A DNA stretch of 28,438 nt, taken from IMG/VR virus record IMGVR_UViG_3300004806_000067, positions 1 to 28,438 of that record; one strand, 5' to 3'. The notes beneath the pieces are model-generated. The model searched no databases, had not been told where the DNA came from, and was given only the letters and a program-made list of their open reading frames with translations. Shown one piece after another: positions 1 through 6,968 of this stretch; position 1 is the first letter of the stretch; each line of letters begins with the position of its first letter. The position numbers were made by a program, and so were the translations under genes. The stretch comes from a virus.

Positions 1-381
1 ATTTGTACCGTTGGTTAAATCAAAAGATGCAATGGCGCTAAAGCCAGTTTCATTACCAATTGTGCATTGTGCAGTATTACCATATTTTACATATGCACTT
101 AGTGTGTAATACGTATTTGCTGAAACCGTAATATTTGAAACCGGTCTCTTATTAGGAGAAGAACCCACACTAGTCATTAAAAACGCACTATTTGTTCCGT
201 CTGGTGCTAATACAGATGTTGCAACTGTGGTATTATCCTGAGTTCCCCAATAACCATTAGTTATATCTTTACTATACGCAAATAAATTCTTAGTTACACC
301 AGAATTTGGATTAAACGTCACCTCATCAAATGAGTTGGCGTAAAATATTCCAGTATTAGCAATTCTTATTACATTAGCCAT
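1..381 (-). CDS. Fibre-type protein with carbohydrate-binding-like N-terminus, cut at its C-terminal end by the window edge
   Basis: An open frame of 127 codons begins with ATG at 381 and runs off the left edge without a stop. The start lies 5 nt after the stop of the giant fibre gene, so the two are probably co-transcribed and translationally coupled. I see only a weak ribosome-binding site (GGAT). The protein starts MANVIRIANTGIFYANSFDE and then has a segment of the form NLFAYSKD...W...APDGTNSAF...YYTLSAYVKYG. The same pattern (NLLLYSNSF...W...GTNAYKL...YTFSFYAKA) occurs inside the preceding 1872-residue fibre, which suggests a paralogous jelly-roll, carbohydrate-binding-module-like domain. 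That fold is common in phage fibres, where it may bind host surface glycans. The role is inferred; the C-terminal part, which would show whether this is a full fibre, is not visible. Confidence 0.7.
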   Translation of the reverse strand, partial: MANVIRIANTGIFYANSFDEVTFNPNSGVTKNLFAYSKDITNGYWGTQDNTTVATSVLAPDGTNSAFLMTSVGSSPNKRPVSNITVSANTYYTLSAYVKYGNTAQCTIGNETGFSAIASFDLTNGTN

Positions 382-386
382 TCATT

Positions 387-3300
387 TTATCCAAATACTA
401 AATCATAACTATTTGTGGCACCATTATAGTATTGGTACATTTGAGAAACATTATTTGCGTTAGCATAACCAACTCTGTTACCAACATAGATTGAGTTAGC
501 TGAAGGTATGTATCCTGTGGTGTTACCTGTAATCTGTACAGCCGCATTACCTGTTGTTACTAGGTTGAGTGCAATATTGGCATCTGAACCGCCGACACCA
601 TATACTGGACCATTACCTGCTGCACCACCATAAACGTTTCCAAAATTTGTGATGACACCAAATCCATAAGATACTGAAAAGTTTCTATAACCAGCAACAG
701 AAAAATTATGGTATCCGTATTGTTTAGTTACATAATTTAAGTTTATAGAACTATCAGAACCTTGTGCAGAAATTGTAGGACCATTACCACCAGTAGTACC
801 TGTAGTGCCACCTGTTGCTTGTACATAATTAACTGCTGATGCTGTGTGAGATACACGGAATTGTTCTTGGCTTAAATCATTTGTTTGGAAACGGTGAGCA
901 CCTGTACTCTTGGTACTGTACGACATATCTATAGCACCGTCTGTACCAATAGAACGAATTATAGGTGAACTACCAGTCTGTCTTCCTTGGACTTGAACAT
1001 AGTTTACTGTAGATCCACCGCCACCAGGAGCTTCAGATACTTGTAGAGCAGGTCCACCAGGTGTATAAAATGTTAATGCTGAAGCAATTGTTTTAACTAT
1101 TGGATAGTTTGAATTACTAACAACAGCATAACCTGTGCCGTTTGATGAACCTGGTCCGGTAAAAGTAATTGTTGGTTGTTCAACATATCCAGAACCTGGA
1201 TTTGTAATAGTAACAGGGAATATTGAATTTATTACCCAAGTAACTGTTACAGTTGCACTAGAACCAGAACCAGTTAATGTTGTTAAACTTACTGGCTGTG
1301 TTGATGGTAAACTAGTATAAAGTGTAGATGTAGCTGGGGTAATAGAAGTAATTGCTCCGGCATTAACTGTTTGTACAATCAAATTTGCAGCGTTACTAAA
1401 AGGTACACCTCCAACAACTTGTAAAATATCACCAACATTATAACCAGAACCACCATTGTTTACTGTGGCTGAAGTTGTATAATATAGTGTAACGTTTGCT
1501 GTTGCTTGAATACCACCAGGAGTTGTTGGAGGTGATATAATAACTGATGCATTTCCTGTATAAAAACCACCAGTTGTTCTAACAATAGATGTAACACCTG
1601 TATTAGAACCGACTAAATTAACACCATTGGCTGTCTGTATATTAAATGCACCAGTACCTTTTGGTAACATCAGCATAGATACGTTAGCATCTGTACCTTG
1701 TGATGAAAGAACAACTGAATTACCTGTGACAGCACCAGAAGTCTGTAAGTAATTTACACCACCTGTTGGTGCAGTAACAAATAAACCGTTAGCATTATTG
1801 GAAACTAGACCTACAATATTGCCTGGAGGAAAATATATACCACCAGTACCGCCGCCATATTGTAATATAGATAGTGATGTATTTGATCCTGCTGACGCTT
1901 GAATACTTCCAGTGCTAGTTACTTTAAATCCATTATCTGTCTGCACACCACCAACAAAATTCCAAGCAGAACCATATGTCTTGGTAAATACACCATCACC
2001 TAAGAAAATAGTACCTGAATTACCTGTTGTTGGTAATCCGTTGTTGATAGTAATTGAACCACCAGTAACATATACGTTACCTGTAGCACCAATACCACCT
2101 TGAACCACCAAAGCACCAGTAGTATTACTTGTTGTTGCTTGGCCACCCATGACAGTTAAATTACTGCTTACGTTGGTTGTACCACCACTACTTGGTGTAA
2201 TATACAAATTACCATTTGATGCTTGAGTTAGTGCTGGATTTGACGCTAATGATAATGTTGGTGAACCGCTTATTGCTGCTATTGTTGTGGCCAAATATGG
2301 ATGAACAGTAGAACTTTGTTCAATCTGTGCACCATAAATGTAAATACCACTTGTTCCATCTCCAGTAAATGATGTTGCACCGGTATTGTTGGCTGCATAG
2401 ATGGAAGGTATCATAACTGATGCAGCTGCACCTTTTATTGCAGTCAATACTATTCTATACCAACCGTTTGATGCAGGAATTACTGTTGTGGTACCACTAG
2501 TCCAATAACCTCCGTTTGTTACTGTTCCTGCAACACCTGTATTTAAATTGATAACAGAATATACATCTCCTGAGGCTGAATCCGACATATCAATTTGTAT
2601 ATAATTGTATTCAGCGGCTTTGGCATAAAACGAGAAAGTATACTGTATGTTTGAAATATACGGAATTGGTTGTTTCAGTACATGAATTCCCGTAGTGTTT
2701 GTGGAAACTAATTTATATGCATTTGTTCCACCAAATGGGTCTGTTGTTGCAGATGTTAATGATACAGAACTAGAAATAAGTCCCCAAGGAGCGGTACCAA
2801 AAGAATTTGAATATAACAATAAGTTCTGTGTACTTCCTACAATATTAGTAGAAGTAAATGAACCGGCAGCCTGTGTAGTACCACCAATCACCATGTTATC
2901 AATAGTACCACCGGTCAATACAGCATTAGCAGTTGTTATGGTGTTAGCAACAATACCACCAGCCACATTGACTGCTGATGTAGAAGTATTTGCTACATAT
3001 AAATTAGATGCAGCTGGTATAACAACAAAACCATTTGAGTAGTTATTTGCAGTACCCCACAACAATGATTGTACACCATTATTGAATGAACCCAAGTACC
3101 AAGTATTTGCAGCTGGTGTACCAATTGTTCCCCAACCACCAGCATTATGGTTTAACAGTATTTGATTACCTGATGCTCTAGAAAAGGAAGCAGTAGCACC
3201 AAAATATAAATTTGTTGGAATATAACCCGAACTTGTATTATCTCCATATTCTGCTCCGACTGTTGCCGGTCCGCCAGTAGTATAGATTTTTGTAGTATAC

Positions 3301-6005
3301 GCATTAGAAATATAACTGTTACCAGAAACACCAAGACCACCCTGAACAACTAATGAACCTGTTGTATTAGATATAGATGCTACGTTACCTGTTGCAGTAA
3401 CAACACCTGTATTTGCCCATGTTAGTGCCTGACCTGAATTGTTTGTGACCCAAGATGATGCTGATGTTGAATAACCTAATGCCCATGTTTGTGCTGATGG
3501 TGTGTTGATATTTCCAATTGAACCCCAAAGAGTACCAGGTCCATTCATTGAATAAACTGGAGCATTTGTAATATAAGACTCAAAATATTGTCCCGATGTT
3601 AGACCACCAACATATAAACCACCAGCAATACCAACACCACCTTTTACTACCAAAGCACCAGCAGCGGGTCCAGCACTCAAAATTGGTGCCGTATTAGCAA
3701 TAACAACTTGTGAACCACTATTGACTGTAATCAATGAACCAGTATTCGGTAGAGCATTGTTTGCTGTTACCCACAGACCAGCAATGTTTGCATTAGCACT
3801 TGTCATTGCTCCTTGTAGTAGAGCAATGTTGACGTTTGCTTGGTTAGATACACCTTGTAAATAAGAAACGTTTGCACTAAGATTATTATTAGCCGCATTT
3901 ACATAACTGAACAGTAATGTTGAGTTGGCATTTACAGATGCCAAAGCACCTTGAAGATAGATAGTGTTTGCTGATGCTGAATTTGCTTGAGTATAGGCAG
4001 CAAAAGCATAAGTGTTGATTGATACCGTATTGGCATTGACAGAGTTTAATGCACCTTGAAGATAGATGGTGTTAGCATTCGCTGTATTCAATGCACCTTG
4101 TAGGTATACCGTATTGGAACTAGCAGAATTTGCTTGTGTATATGCTGAATAAGAATAAGTATTGATTGCATTGAGAGAAGTATTCTGTGCTGCATCAATA
4201 GCAAACAAGTAAGATATGTTAGCATTAGCTGCATTTACATAGCCAAATAATAAGCTAGAGTTTGCATTAGCTGTATTGAGTGCATTTTGTAGATATATTG
4301 TATTAGCTACTGAAGAACCAGCAGTATTTTGAATTGTACCATCCGCAAATTTAACTGGTATGCCATTCAATACAAGACCTGTTCCATACTTGAATCTTGC
4401 TACTTCATTATTTGTATTTGTACCACCTAACGCAAAGATAATGTCGTTATTATATCCCGTAGACATTATCATGTTACCGCCACCGGTAATCGTATTACCA
4501 GTTACTAACCAATAACCATCATTTTTACCGATTAAGTTATAACCAGGGTAATTATAGTTAGATGAACCGAGACCAAGGTCTAAGAATCCATCGTTGATTG
4601 TTCCGTTATCTGCTGAAATGAATAAGTCACCAGAAGCATTAGCTCCAGAATTAATATTCTGTATGTTAACACCACCAGCATAGCCATTATAATTTGCTGT
4701 AAACTGGTTGATAATTTGTGGTTCCAACAAATAACCTGTTGGTATACCAGTATATAATGCATTGAAGCCGTTAGCTGTATAACCAAAGAATTGACCAGTA
4801 TTACCTGTAATAACTTGTGTAGTTGTATTACCCGTGAAGGTAATGTTACCCGTTACATTTAAGTTACCTTGAATAGTTGTACTACCAGAAATAGTACCAC
4901 CACTTGTTACAAAGTTATATCCTGTGTTTGCTCTAGGTAATATAAAAGCAATGTTTGCATTGGCTGTATTAAGTCCACCTTGCAAATACGTGGTATTTGA
5001 ACTTGCAGAATTTGCTTGTGTATATGCTGAGTAAGCATAGGTATTAATTGCTACTGTATTGGCATTAACACTATTCAATCCGCCTTGCAGATATATGGTG
5101 TTAGAACTGGCTGAATTTGCTTGAGCATATGCAGAATAAGAATACGTATTTACACCAGAAATATTAGTATTCTGTGCATTATCAATTAAAAGTAGATAGG
5201 ATATATTAGCATTAGCACTTGTCATTGCACCTTGTAACAGAGCAATATTCGCATTTGCAGATGCCATGGCACCTTGTAATAACAGAGTATTAGCAGAAGA
5301 CCCAGCTAAATTAGCAGCTGCATATGCTGAGTAAGCATAGGTATTAATTGCGGCAAGTGAAGTGTTCTGTGCCGCATCAATAGCAAACAAATAACTTATA
5401 TTGGCATTTGCTGATGCCATAGCACCCTGTAACAACAAGGTGTTTGCTGATGAACCTGCCAAGTTAGCAGCCGCATACGCAGAATAGGCATAATTATTTA
5501 CAGCTGCAAGAGAAGTGTTTTGTGCATTATCTATAGCAAACAATAAAGCAATGTTAGCATTTGCAGATGCCATAGCCGCTTGCAACAATAATGTATTTGC
5601 AGAAGATCCGGCTAAATTGGCAGCCGCATATGCTGAATAGGCGTATGTGTTTATAGCGGCAAGAGAAGTATTCTGTGCTGCATCAATAGCAAATAACAAA
5701 GAGATATTTGCATTGGCAGTATTTAATCCACCTTGTAATAATACAGTATTAGCCGATGCTGTGTTAGCTGTGTTATATGCAGGTTGTATCTGTGGAAATA
5801 CATTATTGGCTGCATTGTATGCTGATTGTGCTAATACTGTACCTGTATTTGCCTGTGCATATGCAGAATTGGCTAAAGCATAAGCCACATTGGCTTCGTT
5901 ATATGCTGATGTAACTTGTGATGCATTGACTGAACTGGCACCAACAAAGGTAGTTGTACCTTTTACAACCGAAGCGTTTACTGGATTTATTTTTACGTTT
6001 ATCAT
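387..6005 (-). CDS. Giant repeat-rich tail fibre protein, 1872 residues
   Basis: Long Asn/Ala/Thr/Gly-rich protein with the layout of a phage fibre and no transmembrane segment or enzyme motif. In order: a short N-terminal region (1-30), probably for attachment; an Ala/Asn repeat zone (about 31-355) with 'AYxxANxA' and 'LLQGAMASANAN' units, including three perfectly spaced 51-residue copies; a globular module (about 433-562) ending in LNGIPVKFADGT; a second repeat zone (563-745); 'LVVQGG.G..GN.YV' motifs near 781, 881 and 1296; a carbohydrate-binding-like domain (about 1058-1240); a GSGY beta module (1504-1630); and four related units of about 42 residues (about 1417-1457, 1667-1708, 1726-1770 and 1788-1828). 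The start at 6005 follows AAAGAATAA, a weak ribosome-binding site, 10 nt after the 117-residue gene. It most likely forms a trimeric host-recognition fibre. No S74 chaperone domain is present, so its folding helper is unknown. Confidence 0.85.
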   Translation of the reverse strand: MINVKINPVNASVVKGTTTFVGASSVNASQVTSAYNEANVAYALANSAYAQANTGTVLAQSAYNAANNVFPQIQPAYNTANTASANTVLLQGGLNTANANISLLFAIDAAQNTSLAAINTYAYSAYAAANLAGSSANTLLLQAAMASANANIALLFAIDNAQNTSLAAVNNYAYSAYAAANLAGSSANTLLLQGAMASANANISYLFAIDAAQNTSLAAINTYAYSAYAAANLAGSSANTLLLQGAMASANANIALLQGAMTSANANISYLLLIDNAQNTNISGVNTYSYSAYAQANSASSNTIYLQGGLNSVNANTVAINTYAYSAYTQANSASSNTTYLQGGLNTANANIAFILPRANTGYNFVTSGGTISGSTTIQGNLNVTGNITFTGNTTTQVITGNTGQFFGYTANGFNALYTGIPTGYLLEPQIINQFTANYNGYAGGVNIQNINSGANASGDLFISADNGTINDGFLDLGLGSSNYNYPGYNLIGKNDGYWLVTGNTITGGGNMIMSTGYNNDIIFALGGTNTNNEVARFKYGTGLVLNGIPVKFADGTIQNTAGSSVANTIYLQNALNTANANSSLLFGYVNAANANISYLFAIDAAQNTSLNAINTYSYSAYTQANSASSNTVYLQGALNTANANTIYLQGALNSVNANTVSINTYAFAAYTQANSASANTIYLQGALASVNANSTLLFSYVNAANNNLSANVSYLQGVSNQANVNIALLQGAMTSANANIAGLWVTANNALPNTGSLITVNSGSQVVIANTAPILSAGPAAGALVVKGGVGIAGGLYVGGLTSGQYFESYITNAPVYSMNGPGTLWGSIGNINTPSAQTWALGYSTSASSWVTNNSGQALTWANTGVVTATGNVASISNTTGSLVVQGGLGVSGNSYISNAYTTKIYTTGGPATVGAEYGDNTSSGYIPTNLYFGATASFSRASGNQILLNHNAGGWGTIGTPAANTWYLGSFNNGVQSLLWGTANNYSNGFVVIPAASNLYVANTSTSAVNVAGGIVANTITTANAVLTGGTIDNMVIGGTTQAAGSFTSTNIVGSTQNLLLYSNSFGTAPWGLISSSVSLTSATTDPFGGTNAYKLVSTNTTGIHVLKQPIPYISNIQYTFSFYAKAAEYNYIQIDMSDSASGDVYSVINLNTGVAGTVTNGGYWTSGTTTVIPASNGWYRIVLTAIKGAAASVMIPSIYAANNTGATSFTGDGTSGIYIYGAQIEQSSTVHPYLATTIAAISGSPTLSLASNPALTQASNGNLYITPSSGGTTNVSSNLTVMGGQATTSNTTGALVVQGGIGATGNVYVTGGSITINNGLPTTGNSGTIFLGDGVFTKTYGSAWNFVGGVQTDNGFKVTSTGSIQASAGSNTSLSILQYGGGTGGIYFPPGNIVGLVSNNANGLFVTAPTGGVNYLQTSGAVTGNSVVLSSQGTDANVSMLMLPKGTGAFNIQTANGVNLVGSNTGVTSIVRTTGGFYTGNASVIISPPTTPGGIQATANVTLYYTTSATVNNGGSGYNVGDILQVVGGVPFSNAANLIVQTVNAGAITSITPATSTLYTSLPSTQPVSLTTLTGSGSSATVTVTWVINSIFPVTITNPGSGYVEQPTITFTGPGSSNGTGYAVVSNSNYPIVKTIASALTFYTPGGPALQVSEAPGGGGSTVNYVQVQGRQTGSSPIIRSIGTDGAIDMSYSTKSTGAHRFQTNDLSQEQFRVSHTASAVNYVQATGGTTGTTGGNGPTISAQGSDSSINLNYVTKQYGYHNFSVAGYRNFSVSYGFGVITNFGNVYGGAAGNGPVYGVGGSDANIALNLVTTGNAAVQITGNTTGYIPSANSIYVGNRVGYANANNVSQMYQYYNGATNSYDLVFG
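5250..5708 (-). repeat. Three tandem 153-bp (51-codon) repeats in the giant fibre gene
   Basis: The motif LFAID recurs at residues 104, 155 and 206, exactly 51 residues apart. At DNA level the string caag(a/t)gaagt occurs at 5354, 5507 and 5660, a spacing of exactly 153 bp. Each unit has the order LFAID, QNTSLAA, NxYAYSAYAAANLAGSSANT, LLLQ(A/G)AMASANAN. Diverged partial copies continue to both sides and reappear near 3950-4300. The copies differ mostly at third codon positions, so they are held by protein selection rather than very recent duplication. Confidence 0.9.
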
Positions 6006-6015
6006 TTATTCTTTT

Positions 6016-6369
6016 TTATGGTGTGATGCCAATAACACCAGTAACTCCTGGTGATACGTGTATAACTCCTTCCAAAACTCTTGTGACGTTTTGGCTAGGG
6101 TCTATCAAAATCACATCATAAACAAGCTTCCCAGCAGGAAGATTGGCGGTTGTAGCTGAATTTGCTGATAATTGGATGATACCATTTGCTGAATCGTAAA
6201 TGGATGATGTAAATTGTAATGCTATATTACTTGTGTAATATGATTTTTTGGCTTGGGATTGTACCGAAAACGAATAAAGATTATATCCAACAGAATTGGC
6301 ATCATCTAAAGTTATTTGGGTTGTGAAGGTTTCACCCTGATTGATGAACTGGTCTTGGTAAGCAGCCAT
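6016..6369 (-). CDS. Small beta-sandwich virion protein, 117 residues ('NQGETF' type)
   Basis: The protein begins MAAYQDQFINQGETFTTQIT and continues through alternating beta-strand-like segments (YNLYSFSVQSQAKKSYY, GKLVYDVILIDPSQNVTRVL) to EGVIHVSPGVTG. From memory this layout matches a small structural protein family widespread in T4-like marine phages, whose members start with an I(D/N)QGETF-like strand and end with V(V/L)EG.V.V.PGVT. Its place between the adhesin block and the giant fibre suggests a connector or baseplate-to-fibre adaptor, but that is inference. The start at 6369 has the best ribosome-binding site of the left half: GAGG at 6378-6375, 5 nt from ATG. That site lies inside a hairpin (see the leader feature), so translation is probably controlled. 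Confidence 0.75.
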   Translation of the reverse strand: MAAYQDQFINQGETFTTQITLDDANSVGYNLYSFSVQSQAKKSYYTSNIALQFTSSIYDSANGIIQLSANSATTANLPAGKLVYDVILIDPSQNVTRVLEGVIHVSPGVTGVIGITP

Positions 6370-6458
6370 GGAGTCCTCATTAATTATTCTTATTATGAGG
6401 TTATTTAGTCAACAGAATGTCTTATGTCCAGGAGTAAAAACGCTTTTTGGACTCCTGG
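6366..6458 (-). promoter_or_regulatory. Structured leader with alternative hairpins over the ribosome-binding site of the 117-residue gene
   Basis: Read on the minus strand there are three competing pairings. (a) CCAGGAGT (6458-6451) pairs with ACTCCTGG (6435-6428); the stem extends through AAAAA/TTTTT with a two-base CC bulge and a GCG loop. (b) CCTCAT (6400-6395) pairs with ATGAGG (6380-6375), which hides the GAGG ribosome-binding site. (c) The 5' arm of (a), CCAGGAGTCC (6458-6449), can instead pair with GGACTCC plus TGG (6376-6366) with one bulged A, covering both site and start codon. ACTAAATA (6409-6402), six of eight matches to the T4 late promoter TATAAATA, lies between arms; a start about 5-7 nt downstream would lose the 5' arms of both sequestering structures. 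This resembles known T4 leaders in which read-through transcripts are untranslatable and late transcripts are translated. Pairings are seen; function is inferred. Confidence 0.5.
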
Positions 6459-6469
6459 AAGTCGTCTGA

Positions 6470-6505
6470 AAAATTTCTAGCCCCGGACAAGGATTTTGAA
6501 ATTTT
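6470..6505 (-). other. Inverted repeat at the end of the 145-residue gene, weak terminator-like
   Basis: GAAATTTT (6498-6505) and AAAATTTC (6470-6477) on the plus strand are perfect inverted repeats of 8 bp around a 20-nt loop that contains CCCCGG. On the minus strand the 3' arm ends in a short T-run (ATTTTTC), and the stop codon of the 145-residue gene (6504-6506) lies at the outer base of the 5' arm. The stem is AT-rich and would be weak, so this may be a poor terminator, an mRNA-end stabiliser or chance. The rest of the 134-bp gap is covered by the leader entry. Confidence 0.3.
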
Positions 6506-6941
6506 AGGTATTTGCTATTGGTAAAGCAACTTGCATAATTTGTGACAAATCAACTGGATTAGTTTGTAACAAACCAAAACTTATCAAAGTATTTGCTAAA
6601 TCAGATTTTTGTTGTATTTCTCTATTTCTAACTAATTGTGCTCTGATATTTTCATCCAATTCAGTTGATTTAGGTCTTAAACTAAATCTTGTAGTTGTAA
6701 TAGGTTTGTTGACCAAATCAGCAATGAAAGATAAGTCTGTTTCAGAATCACTTCTTGCTTGTACAATTTCAACAGGAGTTGTATATTGTTTAATAAGATG
6801 TTCTAACTCTTGCTGATTTTTTGGTAAAGGTGCCACCAATGAAATGTTTATAATTGCTGGGTGGTTGTCAAAAGTCACACCAAGCATCCTATTATTTGCA
6901 TCAAAATTTACAATAGTGTAATTTACTGTATTTGCATCCAT
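6504..6941 (-). CDS. Hypothetical protein, 145 residues, between putative adhesin and fibre genes
   Basis: I do not recognise this family. The N-terminal half looks like mixed beta structure (NYTIVNFDANNRMLGVTFDN, AIINISLVAP), followed by a helix (NQQELEHLIKQYT). The C-terminal half is charged and helical (STELDENIRAQLVRNREIQQ) and ends in a hydrophobic segment. It differs from its neighbours in lacking Asn/Gly/Thr repeats, so it is unlikely to be a fibre shaft. Small genes directly after an adhesin or fibre in T-even phages often encode fibre-assembly chaperones; that is a positional guess only. A possible ribosome-binding site AAGGA lies about 11-12 nt before the ATG at 6941, a rather long spacing. 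The gene is followed by the structured 134-bp gap. Confidence 0.6.
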   Translation of the reverse strand: MDANTVNYTIVNFDANNRMLGVTFDNHPAIINISLVAPLPKNQQELEHLIKQYTTPVEIVQARSDSETDLSFIADLVNKPITTTRFSLRPKSTELDENIRAQLVRNREIQQKSDLANTLISFGLLQTNPVDLSQIMQVALPIANT

Positions 6942-6968
6942 TATTTTTTCATCCTTGAATAATTTAAG

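Noticed and set aside
2695-3042. Plus-strand open frame of 115 codons, and similar ones at 16194-16544 and 20436-20744
   Set aside because: They lie fully antisense to well-supported structural genes and have Val/Pro/Thr-rich sequence expected from reading Asn/Gly/Thr-rich repeats backwards. None has family motifs or its own regulatory context.
5250-5708. CRISPR-like regular repeats
   Set aside because: The repeats are long, in frame and coding, with no unique spacers; they are protein repeats.
6428-6458. Intrinsic terminator at the 134-bp gap hairpin
   Set aside because: Neither strand has a T-run directly after the GC-containing stem, so it fits a translation or RNA-stability element better.
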